A model generated the notes under the pieces. The model was not told where the DNA came from. It saw only the letters and a program-made list of their open reading frames with translations, and made no database searches. Below, piece after piece: positions 1-5,645 of a stretch of 9,970 nt of DNA. The position numbers and the translations under genes are program-made. Every line of letters starts with the position of its first letter. Within the stretch, counting starts at the first letter, position 1. The DNA is from an uncultured Limnohabitans sp. (GTDB taxonomy: Bacteria > Pseudomonadota > Gammaproteobacteria > Burkholderiales > Burkholderiaceae_C). The stretch covers positions 1 through 9,970 of the forward strand of contig NZ_CALBEX010000135.1 in assembly GCF_937889215.1 (NCBI RefSeq). The letters run 5' to 3'.

Positions 1-86
1 CCTTCATCAAGGTGGTGGCCTGGTATGACAACGAGTGGGGTTACTCGAACAAGTGCCTGGAAATGGCGCAGGTGGTGGGTCGCTAA
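1..86 (+). CDS. gap: Glyceraldehyde-3-phosphate dehydrogenase, C-terminal end (5' partial)
   Basis: Only the last 27 codons are present, read from position 3 to the TAA at 84-86. They include the sequence VAWYDNEWGYSNKCLEMA, the C-terminal signature of type I phosphorylating GAPDH (the strand carrying the conserved W-Y-D-N-E-W-G-Y-S block near the catalytic site). The enzyme converts glyceraldehyde 3-phosphate plus phosphate and NAD to 1,3-bisphosphoglycerate in glycolysis and gluconeogenesis, in the cytoplasm. Nothing upstream is visible, so cofactor preference (NAD or NADP) and operon membership cannot be judged. It lies on the same strand as the transporter operon but 222 bp away, with an A/T-rich island between, so separate transcription is likely. 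Confidence 0.93.
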   Translation, partial: FIKVVAWYDNEWGYSNKCLEMAQVVGR

Positions 87-91
87 ACCAA

Positions 92-119
92 GCAAAGCCG
101 TCCGGGGTTTGCATGCCCC
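92..119 (+). terminator. Possible weak hairpin terminator after gap
   Basis: Six bases after the gap stop codon, GCAAA (92-96) can pair with TTTGC (108-112), with a short inner stem CC/GG. An alternative pairing is GGGG (104-107) with CCCC (116-119). The two folds exclude each other and neither is followed by a T-run, so this is not a classical intrinsic terminator. It may be a 3'-end hairpin or mean nothing. Confidence 0.2.
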
Positions 120-150
120 TGCACAAAGACCGCATGGCGCGTAGTTGGAA

Positions 151-179
151 TTTTTTAAATACTATTTAATTTATTTAAG
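151..179 (+). promoter_or_regulatory. A/T-rich island with inverted repeat, candidate promoter/operator of the aot operon
   Basis: These 29 bases contain only two G/C bases, inside a clearly GC-rich genome. They include a perfect inverted repeat TTAAAT-act-ATTTAA (155-169) and a further ATTTAA copy at 173-178. The island lies 130-158 bp upstream of the binding-protein start, in a 222-bp gap that holds no gene. A promoter, UP element or regulator site is the natural reading. A TTGGAA hexamer at 145-150 could act as a -35 box, but no good -10 hexamer sits at the right distance, so the exact promoter is not fixed. Confidence 0.35.
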
Positions 180-235
180 TGGAAACACGGGTCTTTGGAC
201 GTCTTCTGCGGTGATATGCTCATTTGTTCAAAATC

Positions 236-281
236 GTGCGCACGGGCGTGCTTTTATGTGTGCAAATGACTTCTGCGCACA
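236..281 (+). promoter_or_regulatory. Repeated TGCGCAC motifs and imperfect inverted repeat in the aotJ leader
   Basis: GTGCGCAC (236-243) is a perfect palindrome and TGCGCAC recurs at 274-280. TGTGTGCA (257-264) pairs with TGCGCACA (274-281) with one wobble pair and a 9-nt loop. The cluster sits 28-73 bp before the aotJ start codon and could be an operator or a leader hairpin. This rests on repeat structure only; no known regulator consensus was recognised. Confidence 0.22.
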
Positions 282-308
282 GTCAATACCTCCAGGGAGT
301 TTCCTTTC

Positions 309-1091
309 ATGTTCAAAAAATCACTGCTTTTGGGTGCCATGGTCATGGCCGCCAGCTTTTCAGTTTCGGCCAAGGACTGGAAAGAAATCCGCGTCGCGAT
401 TGACCCCACTTACAAGCCGTTCACCTACAAGACCCCAGATGGCAAGCCCACCGGCTTTGACGTGAAGATCGCTGAAGCCTTGTGCGCCAAGATCAAGGCC
501 AAGTGCGTATTTGTGGAGCAGCAGTGGGACGCGATGATCCCCGGCCTGATGGCCAAGAAGTACGACACCATCGTTTCTTCGATGTCCATCACCGAAGACC
601 GTTTGCGGCAGGTGGACTTCAGCAGCAAGTACTACAAAACATCTTCCAAAATTGTGGTTCACAAAGACATCAAGACCGACGGCTCGCCCGCCAGCTTGAA
701 GGGCAAGAAAATCGGTGTTCTCAAAGGCTCGACCCAAGAAAAATACGCCAAAGGCGAGTTGACGCCTGCTGGTGTGAGCGTGGTGGGCTATGACGCCCAA
801 GACCAGGTTTATTTGGACATCAAAGCCGGACGCCTGGATGGCACCGTGGCCGATGTGATCGAAGTCGAGGGCGGCTTTTTGAGCACACCTGATGGCAAAA
901 ACCATGTGTTTGTGGGGCCACAGTTGAGCATGAAGAAGTATTTCGGCGAAGGCGTTGGCGTGGCTTTGCGCAAAGGCAACAATGACCTGAAAGCCGCTTT
1001 GAACAAAGCCATTGGTGACATCCGTGCCGATGGCACTTGGAAGAAGATTTCCGAAGAGTTTGTGCCCGGCGTTGACCTTTGGGGTCAGTGA
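309..1091 (+). CDS. aotJ: Polar amino acid ABC transporter, periplasmic substrate-binding protein (HisJ/LAO/AotJ type)
   Basis: A 260-aa class F periplasmic binding protein that captures an amino acid and delivers it to the AotQM permease. Residues 1-21 form a Sec signal peptide (KK, hydrophobic core, cleavage after SVSA). The mature part aligns along its length with HisJ and LAO. It has the family signature GFDVKIAEAL (49-58), the Cys pair C59/C66 matching the HisJ disulfide, and ligand-pocket residues D32, Y35, S90, S91, S93, R98, S141-T142-Q143 and D182. W73 sits where LAO has the aromatic Phe52 and HisJ has Leu, which favours stacking on a lysine, arginine or ornithine side chain. The start is set by AGGGAG at 294-299, nine bases before the ATG. 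It is the first gene of a five-gene operon. The family call is firm; the exact substrate is inferred. Confidence 0.93.
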   Translation: MFKKSLLLGAMVMAASFSVSAKDWKEIRVAIDPTYKPFTYKTPDGKPTGFDVKIAEALCAKIKAKCVFVEQQWDAMIPGLMAKKYDTIVSSMSITEDRLRQVDFSSKYYKTSSKIVVHKDIKTDGSPASLKGKKIGVLKGSTQEKYAKGELTPAGVSVVGYDAQDQVYLDIKAGRLDGTVADVIEVEGGFLSTPDGKNHVFVGPQLSMKKYFGEGVGVALRKGNNDLKAALNKAIGDIRADGTWKKISEEFVPGVDLWGQ

Positions 1092-1118
1092 TCTCCGGCC
1101 AGCAGCGCGCCTGTACGC

Positions 1119-1820
1119 ATGACGCCTTACATCCTCAGCATCTTGCAGGGTTCGCTGCTCGTCATTCAGGTCGGGTTGGCGTCTTTGTTGGTGGCGGTGT
1201 TGCTGGGCATGGCGGGGGCCTTGGCCAAACTGTCTAACAGCAAGCCCGCCATCTGGGCGGCCAATGGGTATGCCACGGTGATCCGAGGCATACCGGATTT
1301 GGTTCTGATGCTGCTGATTTTTTACGGTGGCCAAATCGGCCTGAACCACCTTTTAGAAGCCTTGGGCGATTTCGGTCCCATCGAAATCAACCCCTTCACC
1401 GCCGGGGTGTTGACCATTGGTTTCATCTATGGCGCCTACATGACCGAGACGTTTCGTGGCGCGATATTGGCCATTCCCAAAGGGCAAATGGAGGCTGGAA
1501 TGGCCTTTGGCTTGCGCCCTTGGCAGGTGTTTTGGCGCATCACCTTGCCGCAAATGGTGCGCTTGGCTTTGCCAGGTTTCACCAACAACTGGCTGGTGCT
1601 CATGAAGTCCACCGCGCTGGTGTCGCTGCTGGGTTTGCAAGACATGACCTACCTGGCCAAACAGGCCGGGGCGGCTGCACGGGGCGAAGTGCCCAATGCC
1701 TCGCTGTTGTTTTTGGTCTTTGCTGGTTTTATCTACCTGGCCATGACAACGGTGTCGATGTGGGGGCTGGGTTGGCTCGAAAAGAAATACAGCATGGGTG
1801 CGGGGCGGGAGCAAGCTTAG
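1119..1820 (+). CDS. aotQ: Polar amino acid ABC transporter permease (HisQ/AotQ type)
   Basis: A 233-aa inner-membrane permease, one half of the heterodimeric channel of a histidine/basic amino acid importer. It matches HisQ closely over its full length, including RGIPDLVLMLLIFYG (56-70), GFIYGAYMTETFRGA (101-115) and the KSTALVSLLG block (163-172). The EAA loop that docks on the ATPase is at about 121-145 (E125-A126 and G131, then a conserved LPQMVRLALPG). Hydrophobic stretches near 13-35, 59-80, 93-113 and 195-217 give the usual multi-span topology. It begins 27 bp after aotJ without a clear Shine-Dalgarno sequence, and its stop codon directly abuts the ATG of the next gene (TAG-ATG), so the two permeases are probably translationally coupled. 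Confidence 0.92.
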   Translation: MTPYILSILQGSLLVIQVGLASLLVAVLLGMAGALAKLSNSKPAIWAANGYATVIRGIPDLVLMLLIFYGGQIGLNHLLEALGDFGPIEINPFTAGVLTIGFIYGAYMTETFRGAILAIPKGQMEAGMAFGLRPWQVFWRITLPQMVRLALPGFTNNWLVLMKSTALVSLLGLQDMTYLAKQAGAAARGEVPNASLLFLVFAGFIYLAMTTVSMWGLGWLEKKYSMGAGREQA

Positions 1821-2540
1821 ATGGAATTTGACGTCATCTTGCGTCCCGAAAGTCTGCGCTTGTTTTGGGAAGGCACGCTCAACTCGCTAACGCTGTTGCT
1901 GGTTTGCTTGGTTCTGGGGGGCTTGCTGTCTTTGCCTTTGGCCTTGGCGCGTGTATCTCCTCGTCTGGGGTTGCGCGGTCCGGTGTGGCTGTTCACCTAT
2001 GTGATGCGCGGCACCCCGCTGCTGATACAGGTGTACCTGATTTATTACGGCCTGGGGCAACTGGAATACATCCAGAACCGCTGGGACGACTCCTTCTTGT
2101 GGAGTGGTTTCAAAGAGCCTTTCTTTTGTGCGGCCTTGGCGTTCTCGCTGAACACTTGCGCCTACACCACCGAGTTGCTGGCCGGCTCGATCCGGCATGT
2201 GCCACCGGGCGAGATCGAGGCCGCTCGCGCCTGCGGACTGAGCCGCTGGGCTTGTCTGCGCCGCATTGTGTTGCCCTCGGCCCTGCGCCGCAGCTTGCCA
2301 GGGTATTCGAACGAAGTGATCATGATGCTGCACAGCACCTCGCTGGCCAGTGCGGTGCCGGCGTTGTTGGACATCACCGGCGCTGCGCGCTCGATTTACT
2401 CGGACTTTTACTTGCCCTTTGAGGCCTTCATCACCGCAGGCCTGATTTACCTGTCGCTCACCTTGGTGTTGGTCATGCTGTTTCGTTTGGCTGAAAAACG
2501 CTGGCTGGCCCATTTGCGCCCGCGCCAGGCAAACGTTTAA
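1821..2540 (+). CDS. aotM: Polar amino acid ABC transporter permease (HisM/AotM type)
   Basis: A 239-aa partner permease of the same importer. It matches HisM along its length: WLFTYVMRGTPLLIQVYLIYYG (starting at about 56), LNTCAYTTELLAGSIR (110-125), then the EAA loop GEIEAARACGL (130-140) with E133-A134-A135 and G139. After this comes LPSALRRSLPGYSNEVIMMLHSTSLA, where the family keeps NEV and LHSTSLA. The C-terminal AEKRWLAHLRP is also HisM-like. The ATG follows the aotQ stop codon with no spacer, so it is expressed by coupling. The two permeases differ from each other, as expected for a HisQM-type heterodimer rather than a homodimeric channel. Confidence 0.92.
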   Translation: MEFDVILRPESLRLFWEGTLNSLTLLLVCLVLGGLLSLPLALARVSPRLGLRGPVWLFTYVMRGTPLLIQVYLIYYGLGQLEYIQNRWDDSFLWSGFKEPFFCAALAFSLNTCAYTTELLAGSIRHVPPGEIEAARACGLSRWACLRRIVLPSALRRSLPGYSNEVIMMLHSTSLASAVPALLDITGAARSIYSDFYLPFEAFITAGLIYLSLTLVLVMLFRLAEKRWLAHLRPRQANV

Positions 2541-2579
2541 GGGTTGCGAGTCTCGCTTGTATTCACGCTGCCAACTGCC

Positions 2580-3734
2580 ATGGACACACAACATCACCCT
2601 CTGATTTCCCCCGCTTGCGGCACCTCGCGCAGCCTCAGCAGTTGGCATTTTGGGGTGCCGGGCCGAGGCCCCAAGGTGTACCTGCAGGCCAGCTTGCACG
2701 CCGACGAGTTGCCGGGCATGTTGGTGCTCCAGCATTTGCGCCAACGGTTGCAAGCGGCGGAGGTGGCCGGGCAGTTGCAAGGTGAAGTGGTGTTGGTGCC
2801 ATTGGCCAACCCGATTGGGCTGGACCAAACTTGGATGCAACTGCAAATGGGCCGCTTTGAAATGGCCAGCGGCCAGAACTTCAACCGCCATTACCCGGCG
2901 CTGGCCACTTGGGTGCGCGAAAGCGGCCATGATGTGGCCGACCAACTGGGTCCGGATGCACAGCGCAACGCCCACATCATCCGTCAAGCCATGCACGCGG
3001 CGCTCCAACGCCACCCGCCCACCACCGAACTGGACAGCCTGCGCCACACCCTGATGGGGCTGGCTTGCGATGCCGACGTGGTGCTCGACCTGCACTGTGA
3101 TTTTGAGGCCGTGGTCCACCTTTACATGGAGCCCGAATGCGAAGCCGGCTTGCTGCCACTGGCCCGGGGCTTGGGCGCGCAAGCGGTGTTGCTGGCACGC
3201 GGCACAGGTGGCCATTGCTTTGACGAAGTGCTCAGCGGGGTTTGGTGGCAGTTGCGCGAATCAGTGGCACTCAGCCACGGTGCGGATTTTGTAGTGACAC
3301 ACCCCATTCCCCAAGGCTGCCTGAGCAGCACCGTCGAGTTACGCGGGCAAACCGATGTGAATGATGCTTTGGCTGCACAAGACAGCCAGGCGATTCAGAC
3401 CTTTTTAACGCACTTGGGGGTGCTCAGCGGCGACGCCAACACAAGCCTGCCTGCGTTGCAGTGCCAGGCCAGCCCGCTGGCGGGTTCGCAGTACCTGTTG
3501 GCACCGTGCTCAGGCGTCATCAGTTACCAGAAGGCTCCGGGCGATCGGGTCTTGCCCGGCGACGTGGTGGCGCGCGTGGTGAACCCCTTGACTGGGCAAA
3601 GCCAAGACGTTTGCAGCGACACCGATGGCGTGTTGTATGCCCGGCACAACCTGCGCTGGACCACCACGGGCATGGAGTTGGCCAAGATTTCGGGCCAAAA
3701 CGTCCGGCGCTTGGGCCCCTTGCTCGGCCCATGA
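2580..3734 (+). CDS. aotO: AstE/aspartoacylase-family zinc hydrolase embedded in the transporter operon (AotO-like)
   Basis: A 384-aa protein of the succinylglutamate desuccinylase/aspartoacylase family (M14-like zinc amidohydrolases), which remove an acyl group from N-acyl amino acids. Zinc ligands are readable: H40 and E43 in SLHADELPG, and H172 in VVLDLHCDFE. The substrate-binding R92...N102-R103 (NFNRHYP) and a candidate catalytic E253 (STVELRGQ) are also present, so the active site looks intact. A C-terminal domain from about residue 305 (SGVISYQKAPGDRVLPGD) resembles the barrel-like cap of this family. There is no signal peptide, so it is cytoplasmic. Its place between the permease and ATPase genes matches aotO of the P. 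aeruginosa aotJQMOP operon, whose reaction is not defined as far as I know. The start is uncertain: ATG 2580 lacks a Shine-Dalgarno; an in-frame TTG at 2544 would add 12 residues but follows a GGG too closely. Confidence 0.85.
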   Translation: MDTQHHPLISPACGTSRSLSSWHFGVPGRGPKVYLQASLHADELPGMLVLQHLRQRLQAAEVAGQLQGEVVLVPLANPIGLDQTWMQLQMGRFEMASGQNFNRHYPALATWVRESGHDVADQLGPDAQRNAHIIRQAMHAALQRHPPTTELDSLRHTLMGLACDADVVLDLHCDFEAVVHLYMEPECEAGLLPLARGLGAQAVLLARGTGGHCFDEVLSGVWWQLRESVALSHGADFVVTHPIPQGCLSSTVELRGQTDVNDALAAQDSQAIQTFLTHLGVLSGDANTSLPALQCQASPLAGSQYLLAPCSGVISYQKAPGDRVLPGDVVARVVNPLTGQSQDVCSDTDGVLYARHNLRWTTTGMELAKISGQNVRRLGPLLGP

Positions 3735-3775
3735 ACCCTATGCGTTGCAGCTTTATCTGATTCGGAGCACCCCCC

Positions 3776-4546
3776 ATGAGCCACAAGCTCCAAGTTCAAG
3801 ACATTCACAAAAGTTTCGGCACGCACGAAGTGCTCAAAGGTGTTTCCCTGACGGCCAATGCGGGCGACGTCATCAGCATCATCGGCTCCAGTGGTTCGGG
3901 CAAAAGCACATTTTTACGGTGCATCAATTTGCTTGAGCGCCCCAACAGCGGCAGCATCAGCGTGGCAGGCGAGCCAATGGACTTGACCCTGGCTTCCGAC
4001 GGCATGCTCAAAGCGGCCCAGCCCCGGCAACTGGAGCGCATGCGCACCCGCTTGGGCATGGTGTTTCAGCACTTCAACTTGTGGAGCCACATGACGGTGC
4101 TCGAAAACGTCATGGAAGCGCCGATCCGGGTACTCGGTTTGAGCAAAGTCCAGGCGCGCGAGCGTGCACAAACTTACCTGGACAAAGTCGGCCTCAATGT
4201 GCAAGCCATGCAGCACTACCCGGCGCACATCTCTGGCGGCATGCAGCAGCGTGTGGCCATTGCCCGCGCACTGGCCATGGAGCCTGAGGTCATGCTGTTT
4301 GACGAGCCCACATCGGCCCTTGACCCTGAGCTGGTGGGCGAGGTGCTGCGGGTCATGCAAGCTTTGGCGCAGGAAGGCCGCACCATGGTGGTGGTGACCC
4401 ATGAAATGGGATTTGCCCGCGAAGTTTCTGGCCAAGTGATGTTTTTGCACCAAGGCCGTGTCGAGGAGCAAGGTGCGCCCCGCGACATCCTGTTTCAGCC
4501 CCGCAGCGAACGCCTGCAGCAGTTCCTCTCTGGCAACCTGAAATAA
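3776..4546 (+). CDS. aotP: Polar amino acid ABC transporter ATP-binding protein (HisP/AotP type)
   Basis: A 256-aa ATPase that powers the AotQM channel from the cytoplasmic face. Walker A is GSSGSGKST (37-45, K43), the Q-loop is VFQHFNLW (Q98), Walker B is VMLFDEP (172-178) with catalytic E177, the D-loop is SALDP, and the switch histidine is H209 in [13 protein letters not shown]. The C-terminal half is close to HisP, including [16 protein letters not shown] and LQQFLSG. The ABC signature reads ISGGMQQR (152-159): the usual LSGGQ glutamine is methionine here (M156). A good GGAG (3764-3767) lies eight bases before the ATG and 41 bp separate it from the hydrolase gene. It is the last gene of the operon; no argR-like regulator follows. 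Confidence 0.94.
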   Translation: MSHKLQVQDIHKSFGTHEVLKGVSLTANAGDVISIIGSSGSGKSTFLRCINLLERPNSGSISVAGEPMDLTLASDGMLKAAQPRQLERMRTRLGMVFQHFNLWSHMTVLENVMEAPIRVLGLSKVQARERAQTYLDKVGLNVQAMQHYPAHISGGMQQRVAIARALAMEPEVMLFDEPTSALDPELVGEVLRVMQALAQEGRTMVVVTHEMGFAREVSGQVMFLHQGRVEEQGAPRDILFQPRSERLQQFLSGNLK

Positions 4547-4574
4547 ATTAGGCCGGGCTTCAGGCCCTCAGGCC
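4544..4574 (-). terminator. Candidate intrinsic terminator of the dehydrogenase gene, between convergent genes
   Basis: GGCC (4551-4554) pairs with GGCC (4571-4574) and GGGC (4555-4558) with GCCC (4564-4567), giving an 8-bp stem with a 3-nt bulge and a 5-nt loop. Read on the minus strand, the stem is followed by TAATTTATTT, a U-rich tail suited to stopping transcripts of the dehydrogenase gene, whose stop codon lies inside the bulge. In the plus direction the tail is missing, so it is a poor terminator for the aot operon. AGGCCGGGC occurs as a direct repeat at 4550 and 4570. Confidence 0.4.
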
Positions 4575-5461
4575 GGGCCGATCTTGACCTGATTGAGTTG
4601 GGCCTGAGCCTTGACCAGCGAGGGCACCATCTCGCTGCCATAACCCAAAGCCACGGCCGTGTTCAGCGCTTGGTGCACGCTGGTGCCGATGATCGAGGGC
4701 ACCTTCACGCTCTCGGTCAGGTGCGAGTAGTACCGCAAATCCTTGGCCGCGTTGTTCAGCTCGAACTTCATTGCGCCGTAGTCGCCCTGCAGGGTTTTGG
4801 ACATCAGCTGGAACAGGCCCGAATTGACCCCGCCGGCCGAGATGACCTGCACCACTTTGTCCAGGTCCACGCCCGCCTTGGCCCCCACTGCGAAGGCTTC
4901 GGCCGTGGCCGTGCAAATGGCCTGCGCCACAAAGTTGTTGAGCAGCTTGACGACGTGGCCCGAGCCCATCTCGCCCACATGGAACACGTTTTCGCTGTAG
5001 GCGCGAACCACCGGCTCGATGCGGGCGAACACTTCGGGCGATGCGCCCACCATGGAATTGAGCTTGCCCGCCTCGGCCTCGATGGGCGTGCGCGTCAGGG
5101 GCGCGTCCACGTAAATCACGCCCTGCGCGGCGCACAAGGCCGCGAGGCGACGGGTGGACTCGGGCTCGCTGGTGGACGTGTCGATGACGATCAAGCCCGC
5201 ACGCGCCTTGGACAAAATGCCCCCTGGCCCAGCCACCACCGCCTCAACCTGCGGCGATCCGGTCACGCAAATCAGCACCGCGTCGCAAGCTGCCAAGTCG
5301 GCGTATGCGCTGACCTGCTGCGCCCCTGCCGCAAGCAAGTCCTGCACGGGCGCGGTGCGCTGGTGAACCGAAATCGACAAGTCAAAACCCTTGGCCCGGA
5401 TGTTCTTGGCCATGCCATGGCCCATCAATCCCGAAGCGCCGATAAATCCGATGTGTTGCAT
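4568..5461 (-). CDS. NAD(P)-dependent beta-hydroxyacid dehydrogenase (3-hydroxyisobutyrate dehydrogenase family)
   Basis: A 297-aa oxidoreductase of the family of 3-hydroxyisobutyrate dehydrogenase, tartronate semialdehyde reductase and 6-phosphogluconate dehydrogenase; length is typical. An N-terminal Rossmann fold (IGFIGASGLMGHGMAKN, 4-20) precedes an all-alpha domain. Catalytic K172 lies in GSGHVVKLLNNF (166-177) with N176, and the cofactor/substrate-contact lysine K240 lies in FELNNAAKDLRYY. Two features differ from the usual pattern. The dinucleotide motif is G8-x-x-G11-x-x-G14, one residue longer than the common GxGxxG. The substrate loop reads DAPLTRTPIEAEAGKLN (119-135), with TRT where classical members have SGG. 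Substrate is therefore unknown, and classical 3-hydroxyisobutyrate is doubtful. The ATG at 5461 has an AAGAGA a few bases upstream. The gene stands alone, convergent with aotP and divergent from the acyl-CoA synthetase. Confidence 0.88.
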   Translation of the reverse strand: MQHIGFIGASGLMGHGMAKNIRAKGFDLSISVHQRTAPVQDLLAAGAQQVSAYADLAACDAVLICVTGSPQVEAVVAGPGGILSKARAGLIVIDTSTSEPESTRRLAALCAAQGVIYVDAPLTRTPIEAEAGKLNSMVGASPEVFARIEPVVRAYSENVFHVGEMGSGHVVKLLNNFVAQAICTATAEAFAVGAKAGVDLDKVVQVISAGGVNSGLFQLMSKTLQGDYGAMKFELNNAAKDLRYYSHLTESVKVPSIIGTSVHQALNTAVALGYGSEMVPSLVKAQAQLNQVKIGPA

Positions 5462-5524
5462 GGTGTCTCTTTGGTGTGGTGAAAGGAACAGCTATTCTGA
5501 AAGAAAGCGCGGGGCGGCGCTGTC

Positions 5525-5569
5525 GCTTGTGCACCGCTGGGCTTGCACAGGGCTGAACCCAGCACAAGC
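5525..5569. repeat. Long bulged inverted repeat in the divergent intergenic region
   Basis: The right arm CCCAGC-ACAAGC (5558-5569) is complementary to GCTTGT (5525-5530) plus GCTGGG (5536-5541). This gives a 12-bp stem interrupted by a 5-nt bulge on the left arm, with a 16-nt loop. It sits about midway in the 184-bp gap between the divergent dehydrogenase and acyl-CoA synthetase genes, 64-120 bp from either start. It may be an operator or leader structure; no regulator is identifiable. Confidence 0.35.
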
Positions 5570-5613
5570 CTGCTCAGAATGTGCCCCAGAACGCCTTTGC
5601 CACCTGCGGGACA

Positions 5614-5634
5614 AAGCCGCCGGCAGGCGGTGGC
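5614..5634 (+). promoter_or_regulatory. Small hairpin just upstream of the acyl-CoA synthetase start
   Basis: AGCCGCC (5614-5620) pairs with GGTGGCT (5628-5634), including one G-T wobble, around a 7-nt loop. It ends 11 bases before ATG 5646 and contains the only G-rich stretch that could serve as a ribosome binding site, so it could damp translation. The Shine-Dalgarno itself is weak. Evidence is base pairing only. Confidence 0.2.
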
Positions 5635-5645
5635 TACCATCGCGC

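Noticed and set aside
145..465. Plus-strand open frame of 106 codons starting in the A/T island
   Set aside because: It overlaps the aotJ start in another frame, has no ribosome binding site and reads as a shadow of the binding-protein gene.
360..1349. Minus-strand open frame of 329 codons antisense to aotJ and aotQ
   Set aside because: Low-complexity His/Gln/Arg-rich composition with no recognisable motif. The plus strand clearly encodes the binding protein and permease.
1887..3215. Long minus-strand open frame of 442 codons antisense to the aotM and hydrolase genes
   Set aside because: The translation is a Gln/His-rich shadow typical of the antisense of GC-rich genes. It shows no domain pattern, and the plus strand has two well-recognised genes there.
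4598..5482. Plus-strand open frame of 294 codons opposite the dehydrogenase
   Set aside because: Antisense shadow. The minus strand carries catalytic Lys and Rossmann motifs in the right order.
5521..5526. TGTCGC as a half-site for a Pseudomonas-type ArgR
   Set aside because: It is a single six-base match in the wrong intergenic region with no paired half-site; chance is sufficient.
5391..5645. N-terminal extension of the acyl-CoA synthetase from 5391
   Set aside because: It overlaps the first codons of the divergent dehydrogenase on the opposite strand and has no family similarity. Similarity to acyl-CoA synthetases begins after ATG 5646.
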